NCBI GenBank assembly: GCA_016800925.1 | Contig: JABCPU010000019.1 | Location: forward strand, 62,001-126,000 | DNA: 64,000 bases | Reading direction: 5' to 3' | Source of the DNA: Suillus spraguei | Taxonomy: Eukaryota; Basidiomycota; Agaricomycetes; Boletales; Suillaceae | Shown: piece after piece, positions 14,365 through 25,102 of the stretch | Position numbering within the stretch: the first letter of the stretch is position 1 | How the letters are laid out: every line of letters begins with the position of its first letter | The notes under the pieces: generated by a model | Told to the model about the DNA's origin: nothing | The model's database searches: none | Seen by the model: only the letters and a program-made list of their open reading frames with translations | Program-made: the position numbers and the translations under genes

Positions 14365-14788
14365 CGACACGCTCTGTGGGTAGGACACTTGTGATAGAAC
14401 AGAGAGAGTTAGGAGGGGCGGCCAGGAATGAAGGTGGAAGGAATGTCGGAAAGGAGAGGAAGATTCAACGATTACTATGTACTAGCGGAACGTTGTCAAC
14501 GCGTAAACCTCGAGTTGATGATGTAGTCCTGGTCGTCCAGCTTTACCGAGTCGTAATTGCTCAAGTCAAGAACCAGCATGGTGCCATAACGCAATGGCGC
14601 ACAGCCACAACTATCGAACATGTCACTCAGGAATTCATGCAAACTAAGAGCGCTGATAGTACAGATTCATGAAGGCCTACTTGCATAAAGAAAGCAATGA
14701 AAAGAGTAATGGAAATATTGCAGTATGGCATATCATATATCTGATGTCGTCAACCCACCCAGCTCCATGATCCCAGCGTCCTCTACAA
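14365..14788. other. Upstream region of FMP27 and 3' region of eL6
   Basis: This 424-bp stretch joins the promoter and leader of the large lipid-transfer gene to the 3' UTR of the ribosomal-protein gene; both genes are on the minus strand. No further coding pattern is seen. Confidence 0.5.
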
Positions 14789-15560
14789 TTAGAATACCAT
14801 CTGATGAGGGAACTGACCCTTCGACAGGCCAAAGGTAGCCTTAAGATATTTTGCAAGGTTCTCCTGCTTCTGCACGGCAGCAATGACAGCCTTGTCGACC
14901 TCCTTTTGGTCGGCAGACTTGGCCTCTGGAAAGGCCTCCTTTGCCTTCGGCCTGCCCTCCTCGAAGAACTCAGCCTCTGCAGAGCTCGACTTGGTAGCGG
15001 GCTTTGCAAAGTAAGTATCGTTGATCTTGGCATCGACCTGATACATGTACTAAGTTTGGCAATAACTCAGACTTGCTCTGACGCCATCCACGCACCTTGA
15101 ATTCACCAAGATCAACCTTGGTGGATGTGGCAATAACATATGCTTGGTTCACCCGTCTGAGGGGAACGCCGTTGATCTTGTAAGGTCCAGTCACTAATAA
15201 CAACCCGCTATCCAGCTGCTTCAAGAAAACCACTCTCTTCCCTCTGAAACGGCCCGCGAGTAAGATTAAGACGGTACCAGGGACGATTGTAGGGCGAAGT
15301 TTGGCAGGCTTTGGCGACTTTCGGCTCTTCTTTGGTTGACGCACATCTTCTGCAGGGTAGAATCGGGGTGCTTTGGAGGTGGGTACGAGACGCGTGCCGC
15401 TGTTTTTGTCGCCGCCCACTGTTACTTCCTTGAAGGCGGGAGTCTCTGCGGGTGCGGGCTTGTCGGATTTTTTGAGACCCTTGTAAAGACCACGGCGTGA
15501 AGCAGCCTGTGAGCGCGAGAAGCGCCCAACGCCGGGTGCGAGTTGTCTACTGCGGGCCAT
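14789..15560 (-). CDS. RPL6: 60S ribosomal protein eL6
   Basis: Component of the large cytosolic ribosomal subunit. Two exons, 15560-15096 and 15049-14789, joined by a 46-nt GT-AG intron, encode 241 residues. The N terminus is basic ([20 protein letters not shown]). The central KOW-like core reads [20 protein letters not shown] and [19 protein letters not shown], then [20 protein letters not shown], all typical of eL6. The C-terminal exon includes INDTYFAK and a charged helix. The start is a good ATG with no in-frame upstream competitor. It is divergent from the nucleotidase gene, sharing a 356-bp upstream region. Confidence is high. Confidence 0.97.
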
Positions 15561-15916
15561 CTAGAACGATTTGAGTCAGTTACTGCTTAAGAGTCACATC
15601 CATGGGGCGGGATAGTCATCCAACTCTGATCTCCACCAAAATCGACGATCTATGGGATATATATGTCCCAAGACCTTCTAGCATCCATCCTGAGATCAAA
15701 AAACGCAAAAAATCGTGCTCACAGTGTCAGTCTTGAGGATACTGTCTGTTGAGGCGTCCGTCTATCGATATTACGAGGTACAGAGACCGTGGTATCGGAG
15801 TTCACAGCGTGAGAATTAATTCTACATTTGGAATGGTACCGGGCTTCCCTCGATAAAGCATGCAAGACAGCGCTGATAATCCGATTTATACCATAATCTT
15901 CATACCCTCACTGACG
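15561..15916. promoter_or_regulatory. Divergent upstream region, eL6 / pyrimidine nucleotidase
   Basis: The 356-bp interval between two divergent start codons must hold the promoters of both genes. I did not recognise a specific factor site; assignment rests on gene orientation only. Confidence 0.5.
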
Positions 15917-16906
15917 ATGTCTCCAGATATACCTGAAGAAGGTCAGTTTTATTTCCGCATTGCATCGCGCACTCTGACTAGTGTCAAAGATTCTAGATCA
16001 ATCGTTTGGTTCGATATCGACAATACATTATATTCTGCCAACACCAAGATTTCCCAAGCTATGGGTCAGCGCATCCATGGTCCGTCAGTGTCTGAATTCC
16101 CTAAATACCCTGAATGATCAATATGGAAAGAGCAGCATACTTCCTCACTCTTGGGCTCGATGATAACGAAGCCTCCGAGTTGCATCACAAATACTACACT
16201 CAGTACGGACTTGCACTTCGCGGTCTAACACGGCATCATGACATAGGTAGGACCTATGCTGCGAGCACTAGCTGCTGAATAGACATACGGCTCTAGATCC
16301 CATGGATTTTGATCGGAAATGTGATGGAACACTCCCTCTCGATGAGCTCATCAAACCAGACCCGAGACTACGAAAGCTCTTCCAAGATTTGGATAGAACC
16401 AAAGTTCGTGTATGGGCGTTGACGAATGCATACAAAAATGTAAGCGCCGATCCACGCACTTGTGATATAGATATATAACTTAGATGACCCTTCAGCACGC
16501 ACAACGAGTGCTCAAGATATTAGACTTAGAGGACCAGATCGAGGGCCTTGTTTACTGTGATTACGAGCAGATCGGCTTTACTTGCAAACCGGAACCAGAA
16601 TATTATCATAATGTCAGTTCTTCATACTTGTCTAGTTGTGGATGTCGACTCTGTTTTAAACAGGCCATGAAACAAGCGAATGTTTCAGACCCATCTAAAT
16701 GTTACTTCATCGACGATAGCCAGCCTAATGTCACAAGTGCTAAAGATCTTGGCTGGGGTCATTGTGTACACTTTTGCGAAGTCGGTTTGGAAATTGTGGA
16801 TGGCGGAAAGGCGAAGAAACTTGTTCAAGATATTAATACTAATGGCATCCCGCAGATCCGTAATTTGGAAGTACTAAGGACTGTCTGGCCCGAGATCTTT
16901 GTATAA
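15917..16906 (+). CDS. SDT1: Pyrimidine 5'-nucleotidase, Sdt1/Phm8-like HAD hydrolase
   Basis: Dephosphorylates pyrimidine nucleotides in nucleotide turnover. The HAD motif I WFDIDNTLY carries the two catalytic aspartates near the N terminus. Motif II is VWALTNAYKN, and motifs III/IV appear as the lysine in FTCKPEPEYY and CYFIDDSQPNV. The first exon, 15917-15941, codes for only eight full residues and is followed by a 48-nt intron. Four further introns are needed: one after QRIH, one after HHDI, one after YKN and one after EYYHN. Each join restores family sequence. The stop is at 16904-16906. Sdt1 and Phm8 are close paralogues in yeast and I cannot tell which is nearer. Divergent from eL6. 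Confidence 0.92.
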
Positions 16907-16936
16907 CAAACTTTCACGCGAAACAGTCTAAAGTAC

Positions 16937-17529
16937 TTAAACAGTCACATTTTCGCAAGTCGCCTCGGGCTTGTTTGGCGTTTTCATTCCCCGATAATGT
17001 AAAGTTTTGTGTCGAAAGATAAGCCAGAACACCAAGAACATCTCCAGCGTATAGGTCGCAAACACCTCGGCGTTGAGCAGCGTTTGTATATCTGATATCA
17101 ATCCACTGACTGCTGATAGCATGAGCTTCACGCTTCGAGACTGCATCACCTTCTCAATAGAGGGCATCAAAAGGGTCACATAAACATGATTAGAACTATC
17201 AATTCCAGGACGCTTCAAAATGTTCATCCGCTTGCAACGGTCTCTGGTGATAATTTCGAAGGTCCCAAGACCCGAATTGATGTTACTTGATGGAGAGAGT
17301 TTACTTTACTGGAAAGTATTCGCAACGCGAATAAAATTATGGACGTAAATTTTACCTCGGACTGGGACGTGGACGGGAAATAAGTCTTGAAAGGAAGAGC
17401 ATTCGACTTTGATGTTTGCGGAAACTGCAGCGTGTCGACGATGGATTCGTGGGACCTGCAGCGGCAGATGATGATGAGATTATGGTCGCGGACCATGATG
17501 TAAACGATGGTCATTTCTGGTACCATCAT
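16937..17529 (-). CDS. Possible small gene of unknown function
   Basis: Not recognised. Two open stretches on the minus strand (17529 to about 17356, and about 17310 to 16937) can be joined by a GT-AG intron with good donor GTAAAA and acceptor TTCCAG. The joined frame ends in a hydrophobic helix (TLEMFLVFWLIF) and a basic tail, which would suit a tail-anchored membrane protein. An ORF on the other strand overlaps (17416-17637), so coding strand is uncertain. It could equally be non-coding 3' sequence of the nucleotidase gene. Low confidence. Confidence 0.25.
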
Positions 17530-18312
17530 AATAAAATATGCTACCAATCTGCGGTCACGTTGGCAGGACTACTTGGGTTCACTGTTCTGCCAGTTATAAC
17601 TGGCAAAACTTACTCTGGACTAGGCGCCAACATGTAACGTGGAACATCAGCGGTAGTAGAACTCCCAGAAGCAGATTGAGCAGTGAGACCGGATGATATC
17701 ATAGGGGCTATCACTATCTGATAGTACATAAGTCACTGCAGTTTTAGTTAGTTGTCGCGGTCTCAGGGTTGCCTGTCATTTCCATAACAAACAGGCGCAC
17801 TAACGCTTGGCCCAGAGAAGCAGTTGCATTTTACAGCGAATGATGAGATGTTCGTTAGGTTGTACATTGAATTTGTGCCTGATGAGTTGTACCAAGTTGT
17901 GCCGTTATCATGATGGCCCATGTTTACATTTTCATTAGTAGCATTTCGAGCTGTTGTCAACTCGTTCCAGGCGCTCGAAATTGTTGTTGATGAATGATGC
18001 AGGGGGGCGTCCTCCAGTATATACTATCTTACTTTAGAGACATCGGGTTTCATGTTCTCATTGTGTTCTCAGAGATCCAAATTATATTTCCACTGCAGAT
18101 AGCTTGAAGGTGGCCCCCCTTTCGTGTGAGTTTTGCCAACACTAACCATTCTGCCAGTTTTGCCAGCAGAAATACTCATGAAGCCTGAGAATTAACAAAA
18201 ATTTGTCTGTGAAACTTTACAGGAACCCGCTCCTGTCTGCGTATAAAAGCAAAGTGATAACTTTCAGGTCAAAAATAAAAAGCAACATCCAGCCCTATCC
18301 TGAAGTGTAACA
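17530..18312. other. Gene-poor region
   Basis: Nearly 800 bp without a convincing reading frame. A plus-strand ORF ends at 17637 and a 65-codon minus-strand ORF lies at 17763-17960; neither resembles a known family. The last 100 bp should be the promoter of the secreted-protein gene, with a TATA-like tataaaa at 18242. Confidence 0.5.
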
Positions 18313-18632
18313 ATGAGGTCCATTTCATTCATCACTATGATCATGTCTGCCGCAGTACTGTCGGGCATAGTTACAGCACAAAACCCGAACGGTAATCCAT
18401 GCACCCAGTATGGTAAATGCCCCGTGTTTTGCCTTAGACTGCGCACTTACGGGTGCTTACAGAAACGTATCTGTGCGGAAGCAACCCGGGCTATAACAAT
18501 GGCAATCCGTATTTGTATTTCTGTTCGGAAGAATACTTTATCGAGGTCATGAAGACATGCAGCTGTTCGACTTGCTGTAACGTCATCAATGGAGGTAATA
18601 AGGCTAACGGCGGGTCCTTCACCTGCACCTAA
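18313..18632 (+). CDS. Small secreted cysteine-rich protein
   Basis: Predicted 89-residue protein from two exons, 18313-18412 and 18463-18632, with a GT-AG intron. The first ~22 residues (MRSISFITMIMSAAVLSGIV followed by TA) form a classic signal peptide with a plausible cleavage site before QNPNG. The remaining ~67 residues hold eight cysteines, four of them in a CSCSTCC-type cluster (TCSCSTCCNV), and are rich in Asn, Gly and Tyr. No family is recognised. Size, signal peptide and even cysteine number are those of fungal small secreted proteins, including effector-like and cell-wall proteins. It sits alone in a gene-poor stretch. The spliced frame is open to TAA, whereas the unspliced frame loses most cysteines, which supports the intron. 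Confidence 0.75.
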
Positions 18633-19477
18633 GAGAAAAGGGCAAGCAGGTAAGCCCACTTCTGCCGTGTCCATAATGTCATAGTGATACGATGTTACAG
18701 CTGTCTCCAAAACTGTGGATAGTAATATGGGCGTCACGTTGCGTTACTGTGCATCGATGGCAGTTTCTCTGCAATCTCCTATGAAGAAGGGTTATGTCCC
18801 CCGCGTATAAACAGATATATGGATCCGGTAGAGACAGGGTCAACATTAAAATTTAAAACAACATTACAGTAACGACTTGTGATGCTTCATTCACCTCCAG
18901 AATCACACCGTCATAACCATACAAGCCTGTAAACAGTCAGTTTCACAGATACATTGAAGGCACTGACGACTGACGGGTCGATGAGTTAGGCAGTGTGATG
19001 TTATCATATTCATCTGTGCGGTCTAGTAACATGGAGGGTAGCATCTCTCCAGGACTGAGGAAGCGCCTGATCGTCTCGAACTAAACTTTTGGATCAGCAC
19101 TAAATAAATCTAGTAAAACCGAGAACCGGCAACCTTGTCATGAAAGTGCTTGCGGGGGGGTGAATCTGGATTATGCTCAGATGAACACAAACAAGAAAAA
19201 TGAAAAAGGAGGCAAGCTACCGTCTTCATCATCTTCGGGTTTGCCCTCCAACTGCCAGGGACATCGTTTATATCGCTGAAAGAGCGGAGAGCCAGGCTAT
19301 ACGGGTTTGCAAAAAGATCACAAACAAGCTATATGTGTCGTACCATATTCGAATGTATGATAATCTTTCGCACAACGTGAGTCTGACCGGATATTAGGAA
19401 GTCCACACCGTGATGGAAGTAGTTATAAAAATCTAGATCATCGACACTGAGTGGCAATGTTTTTAAGGAGTTTAAAT
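18633..19477. other. Intergenic region without recognised genes
   Basis: About 850 bp with no conserved coding sequence in any frame. The longest plus-strand ORF (19200-19397) has no recognisable features. The right end must contain the 3' UTR of the PHAF1-like gene. Confidence 0.5.
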
Positions 19478-20369
19478 TCATTTACAATCGGTGCTACCAT
19501 CATCGTCAGATGCTTGTATGTTTGGTGAATGAATGGTCATGCGTTCGTCCTCCTTGTGATGAACTCGAGAGGGAGGTCCGAGATCAATCGTCAGGTCTTG
19601 TGCTGTAGTTTCTCCAACACGAACGTGGAGAAGCAAGGCAGAAGAGAAGAAACTAAAGTGCACACCATCATGTATCTGATTTGATTGAGGTATAAGTTTG
19701 ATTACACCGGAAGTAGAATCAGAAATGACCTTGATAACCGCGCTGGAAATGTCACCGTGCATGATTGGGCAAGGTAATACCTCGTCCAAAGCATCGTGTT
19801 CCTCTCCATCTACACTTTTTTGTCTGATAAAGATACGCTTTACTTCCTGTGTTCGTTGCTCTATGTGTGTAATGCCCCCTTTGAATCCTTCGTTGACGCT
19901 ATCGTCATCGAAGCTGAACCATATGCCAGGATACTTTAACTCGTCTCCCGGGTATGTTGGGCCGAAGGTACGGCTAACATGCACTCTAACCAAAGGCTCT
20001 GTAGATGTCGATATGACTGTATCTTTGTAGCGAAGCATCACCGGTGGATGAGGTTCCCTGAGTCTCCTTACGCAGATAGTATGGAGGCGTTGATGGTATC
20101 CCGAAAACAAGAGGTCCAGATGAGGACGAAGATGAAGAATAACTGGTGTCGTTGCAGAGTCCTCTGGATCAAACTTGACCTCAACCTGAGGGAATAGATG
20201 TTGAAGTCCGCGCAACATATCAATGACTGCCCAAAGGGAAGTACCTGTAAATTACAGATACAAACGGCAATGAGTCTCGTACTCGTTCTGAGAGCCTTTG
20301 CAACACACCTAACTCAAACATTCCGATCCCAGATCCAGGTCTGATGTCAAGGTCTAACGTCGAAAACAT
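19478..20369 (-). CDS. PHAF1 (UPF0183) family protein
   Basis: Belongs to the UPF0183/C16orf70 family, whose human member (PHAF1) is linked to autophagosome formation sites. Exon 1 (20369-20309) encodes LDLDIRPGSGIGMFELG, the family's conserved N terminus. It is spliced to a long exon starting TSLWAVIDML and ending at 19478. The body contains VEVKFDPEDSATTPVILHL, FGPTYPGDELKYPGIWFSF and GDISSAVIKV, which fit the family. The total is about 267 residues, shorter than the animal protein (roughly 400), and no further downstream exon was found. Function in fungi is inferred only. It is divergent from DPB2. Confidence 0.82.
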
Positions 20370-20733
20370 GTTGCCTCAGGCTCACCCCAGTGGAGCACAA
20401 AGCGGTTGCATACTAGGTTAGTGACTAGACTCTACTAGTGACACGTGACTAAACCGGAGGTTTTCAAATTGCCGACTTAATGTTTCGAGGTCACCACTAT
20501 CTTCTGATACTGTTTTGTTTGGCAAGTTTTATCACACCATCTAAGATCTCATACAATTGTATCTTGCATTTTGGACCTCCAAGACTCCCAGCCAACTCGA
20601 GGTGTTTAAATTCGGCGTGAGTAACAAGTTCCCTAAACGCGTCCGAGTCTTTCGACAGTGGCACCGTGTCAAGTTTTGACACTCTTGAACTTGAAGTTAC
20701 CGTCTTCTTGTTTGCTGTCGCACATGTGCAGGA
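20370..20733. promoter_or_regulatory. Divergent upstream region, PHAF1-like / DPB2
   Basis: A 364-bp interval between divergent start codons. A minus-strand ORF (20940-20497) crosses it and the first two DPB2 exons, but shows no family similarity. An MluI-box-like ACGCGT appears at 20637-20642 (plus strand acgcgt); such sites control replication genes in fungi, so it could act on DPB2. That link is inference. Confidence 0.4.
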
Positions 20734-22922
20734 ATGGCTGATGGTCGACAACTCACGATAATCAAGGTTCAAACCTCCATCATACAATTGATACTCGCAG
20801 CTGATTGTATTTACGACAAAAGGTCTTTCGAAAATACAGCCATTCACTAGGTCCAGATACTCTACAGTTTCTGGAAGAAATCCTTGAAAAACACAATATA
20901 GCAGACAATGACGTGGAGTTCTCAATCGAGACCATTGCAAGGGAGTATAACAAACAAGATGGTGACGCGTTTGTAAAATCAGTGGTTTTAGCAGGGCTAA
21001 CCCTTATAAAAGATGCTGCCATGAAAGTTTCATTGGACATCTTGCGGAGAGTCTATGACGCGTTGCAGGACCAAGGCAATCCGGGAGAAGCAGAAGAACT
21101 ACTAGACCCTGATGGCCACCTCTACTTTGTAGACGCATTTGAAATGCCATCATGGCACTGGTCTCAGGAAAGAGGGACATTTGAGAAGTGTGTTCGTATC
21201 ATAAGTTGTTTTTTCACTTTGGATCTCATTTCGATCAAGATCTTCTAGTCCTCTCACTGTCGCGGGTAGCGCAGACTCGCGAATAGCGGCAGTACGCAAC
21301 CGACTGCATATAATCAAGCAGAGCATCTTACGAAACGAACATTTCTCACCGTCTACTCTTCCATCTCGAGACCGAGAACATCTTGTCACGGTACTCAATA
21401 ATCTGATATCGAGGGTCCAACGCTGATCCATGACTCGATCAGCTCAAATCCACAAAGCAACTGCTTGGTAGAGCTGGCGAACGCTTCTTGCTCTTGGGAA
21501 TGCTTGCGCACAACAAAGAAGGGAAGTTATGCGTCGAGGACTCAGACGGAAGCGTCGAGCTTGATCTGTCCAAAATGGCAAGAACCTTGAGATCCCAAGA
21601 TGACGTTGTTCTTATGACTTCGTTAGGACGAACCAGGTGAAGGATTGTATACTGAGGGCTGCTTCGCCCTTGTAGAAGGGGAATACAATGAGGATGGCAT
21701 CCTCGAGGTCGTAGCTATGGGACAACCTCCGTGCGAGGATCGAGAGACTGCTAGGTATGTTCTGCTAATCTTGTCATCATGCTTACTCACAGAGAATAGG
21801 TCAATCTATGGTCATATTGACTTCTTAGGGCAAGGTTCAACTTCCCTACTTGAAGATGTAAGCTATCCTCACTTTTCGGTGTGAACCTCGACTAACCGTG
21901 CTGCAGTCACAGTTCGCCCGTCGGATTCGTGAAGAACTCCCCGACCTCTACTTCTTCTTCCTTTCAGATGTTTGGCTAGACCACCCTCAAACCCTAGTTG
22001 GACTTCAGAAGATGTTCGACAATTGCATCGAGAACAGTTTTATCCCTAAGGTTATCGTTATGTGTGGTAATTTCACGAGCAAATCAATAATGCAAGGAGG
22101 CGGTCGAGACATCCAGCGTTATCAAGGTTCGTGCAGGTTAATTCATGAACGTTCTCGGTACTATTTAATTTAATTGAACAGAAAATTTTGATTCCCTGGC
22201 CGATTTGATAGCATCATATCCTCAAATTACTCGAGAAACGCACTTTGTTCTTGTTCCCGGACCTCTAGATATCACGGGTAACAGTGCCCTTCCCCGCAGA
22301 CCAATCCTGTCTACCTTTACGTCCCATCTCCGCAGCAAGATTCCGAAAGTCCACTTCTCTAGCAATCCTTGCCGCTTGAAGTTTTTTGGTCAGGAGGTTG
22401 TTATATTTAGGGAGGATACCATGGCGCGAATGCTGAGGAACACGATTGGCATCAAACCAAATGTCACTGGTGAAGTTTTGAGACGATATGTACGTACAGA
22501 ACTTGCATTCGCATATAAAAAATGTTACTGACCTACCTCGGGCGCAGTTGGTCCAGTCGATATTAGACCAAAGTCACCTTACCCCGTTGACTACACATAT
22601 TCAACCTGTATTGCCAGACTTCGACCACGCGCTCCGATTATACCCTCTTCCGACCGCCGTAAGCAGTTGTTTTTTTGTGCACGCCTAAATCATAATGCCA
22701 TCCCTAGGTGATTTTGGCTGACAAGTATGAGAAGTACAAGTTGACATACTCGGGATGTCACGTATTCAATCCTGGAGGTTTTGTCGGTAATTCGTTCTCT
22801 TTTTCGACATATTGCCCTGCCGAGAGGAGTTCTGAAGAGGGGTACGTTATCTAATTGGCTTGTCTAAGATTGTTCCTGATCTTACTTGTGTCAGCGTGCT
22901 CGTCATTGAGCAGGAAGACTAA
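20734..22922 (+). CDS. DPB2: DNA polymerase epsilon subunit B
   Basis: Essential non-catalytic subunit of the leading-strand replicase; it also bridges to the CMG helicase. Exon 1 (20734-20766) encodes [11 protein letters not shown] and joins the exon at 20823, which carries [10 protein letters not shown] and [11 protein letters not shown], the conserved N-terminal domain. Later exons give [38 protein letters not shown] and [12 protein letters not shown], then GHIDFLG. The calcineurin-like phosphoesterase core follows ([18 protein letters not shown]), with the catalytic metal-binding residues degenerate as usual in this subunit. Near the end are YPLPTAVILADKY and [10 protein letters not shown]. 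The last exon encodes VLVIEQED and stop. About nine short introns are needed. Strong call; a few internal joins are approximate. Confidence 0.95.
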
Positions 22923-23572
22923 CTCAAAATCGGTGGTCGAGATACCAAGAATGTTCATCTATACTAAGATCCACGTAATGCCAGAGAAGTCGGCACTTTT
23001 GCGACACCAATGTTTCCATACCAAAGGCTAACCCTGGTGGCAATCAGACTTGTCGATAAGACAAAGCGACATCAGTTGACTTGCGGCCATTGGAGAAGCC
23101 GAACCACGTTCCCCGCAAAACTTTTCAATTTGAAGCTGGAAGTCTATCTGCTGGCCAACTTGGCTGCTTGAAATTTGTTGTGTATATGATTTTATTTATC
23201 GATGCCTCCGAACACGGTGCCATTGGTTCGTGAAGTTGTATTTACTGCAATCAGATATTCGCCATTTCGAATTACAGGAGAATACTCCTTGCTAGCACGT
23301 TGCGCCTCTCAGAGAGGGGAAGCAGCAGTCATAAGCACGGTACTGATTGAGGATTTGAGTCGGCCATGTGCATGATATTTGATTTCGAAGCGCAGTGACT
23401 TATGGGTGTCGGGAGGTGTTGTAGCTAGAATAGTATACTGTGTTAAGTTTTGGACGATAGACAACTAGCCTGAGGCTTGATGTGCAATGACAAAGTGAAA
23501 ACTGTTTCTATTGACCGTTATTGATTTTGCTATCACCAGCTTATTCCGCTTTAACTTCGTTCATGCTCGTTC
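22923..23572. other. Intergenic region, DPB2 to COX18
   Basis: Contains the 3' region of DPB2 and the promoter of COX18. No conserved coding sequence is visible over 650 bp. An 11-bp near-direct repeat (tcatgctcg) at 23561-23580 creates two nearby ATGs ahead of COX18; only the second is in its frame. Confidence 0.5.
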
Positions 23573-24679
23573 ATGCTCGCTCACTGCTCTGCACGACGAG
23601 CAGTCACCGTACTTCACCGACCATGCGGGAAAGTTCAACCCCATAGCTTCCAAAGACGAACATTCGTTAGCATCGAGACACTTACAAATGGGTTTCTGGA
23701 TGTAGCCACCGCTCTGCCTCTACCACCGTCCTTCCCTCCGTATTCTACGACTATTGTTATCTGCACTGTCGTCTCGCGTCTCATCTGGACCGTGCCATTT
23801 TCAATATGGGTGTGTCTTTCTGGCTGAGCCCGTGTGTCGTCAAATAACTTTCTCCTCTTAGGCAAAGCGGAGACAGCGACGTGCAGAGGAAGAAGTCATG
23901 CCCATAATCAACTCCTTAAAACCTGGCGTCTCAAAATTAGTTCTCGCTGAAATGCAGAAATCTGGTGCTCGCGGTACGAAGGAACAAATCCAAGCAGCTC
24001 ATGGCAAACGCGTCAAGCAACTCGTGAGTCGTTGGGTGTTTCTCTCATCCCAGTCTAACTCCCTCCACAGTTGACCACGCGTCGGAAACAACTTTTTTCA
24101 CAGTATCACTGTAGTCCTGGATTCACAATGGCAATACCTATAATCACCCAGGTTCCGTTGTTCATGGGGTTCTCAATAGTGCTTAACCGGTTGTCACAAG
24201 CACCCACTCCGTTTGACTCCGAGTCGTTCTTGACGCTTTCCACACTGGCGCATGCGGACCCTACAGCTACCCTACCAATTGCACTCGGTCTCGTAACTCT
24301 AGCCAATGTCGAAAGTTCACGCTGGTTCATAACCGATGCACAACGCGAGCGTCAGGAAAAAGTTCAGAAGTGGAAGGAAGATCGCGTCGCTCGAGGGGAA
24401 ACTGTAATCGAACCTCAGAAGATTATTAAGTCTACGCTGAGATTGATCTCTGTTGGCCGTATCGTTGTCGCGACCATGGTACCGGGGGTGAGTATGTCTT
24501 TGGCTCGTTTTGTATATTAGCTCAACCTGATCATTCAGGGCGTCGTTCTTTACTGGGTCACCTCTGCCACTTTTGGGTTGGTGCAGACATGGATTATGGA
24601 CTATTGGGAGCTGCGAAGAAAGCGGAAGCTAGCGCCAGCTCCTGCACTCTCTAAAAAGAGATCAGCAGCCAAGCAATGA
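23573..24679 (+). CDS. COX18: Mitochondrial inner-membrane insertase COX18 (Oxa1/YidC family)
   Basis: Inserts the C-terminal tail of cytochrome oxidase subunit 2 across the inner membrane. Four exons: 23573-23809, 23862-24023, 24071-24487 and 24539-24679. The N terminus is basic and serine-rich, fitting a mitochondrial presequence. Membrane segments follow around TTIVICTVVSRLIWTVPFSI, then IPIITQVPLFMGFSIVLNRL, TLPIALGLVTLANVE and a last one at GGVVLYWVTSATFGLVQTWI. A soluble charged loop (ITDAQRERQEKVQKWKEDR) lies between segments, and the tail is Lys-rich (KKRSAAKQ). The family layout and the PxxxQVPxFxxxS pattern support Oxa1/Cox18. COX18 is preferred over Oxa1 because of the short tail and the motif wording. 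Confidence 0.88.
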
Positions 24680-25102
24680 TTACATCGGTCCTCATTCACT
24701 GCCGTGCGTGAGTAAATTCATCATGGTTGGGCGGGATGACTATAAACGTGGTTCGAGGGACCACCACGTAACCCTTCCAAGGAAGTGGCCGGTGGCTCCT
24801 ATGAATATTTCTTGATCTAATATGACCGTCCTCGATCATTTCCTCCATGTACTCAGGAAGCTGATGAAATCTACCTTGACAGACTCACCCGAAGTCAATT
24901 TGATCCGTACCAGATGATGGATTCGCGTGGGTCATGGGCTTATAACTGTTGCAGTCGAGTGTGCGAGGGTCATATTATCTCACTTAGAGAATACCATCAT
25001 AAACTAGTACTAAGGAAATATTGAATGCTTGTGGAATACATGTATTGTTGTCAAGATTGTTGTATCATGCATTAGCACAGCCACAAAGAAGCACCTTCAT
25101 TC
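24680..25102. other. Intergenic region, COX18 to AP-1 sigma
   Basis: Carries the 3' UTR of COX18 and the promoter and leader of the adaptor gene. No coding pattern is seen. Confidence 0.5.

Noticed and set aside
17416..17637. Plus-strand ORF with a hydrophobic C-terminal segment
   Set aside because: Starts at a non-ATG codon and overlaps a competing minus-strand reading; not enough support for either strand.
20497..20940. 147-codon minus-strand ORF between the PHAF1-like gene and DPB2
   Set aside because: Overlaps the first two DPB2 exons and the divergent promoter; no recognisable domain. It could hide a small real gene in 20497-20730, but I have no positive evidence.
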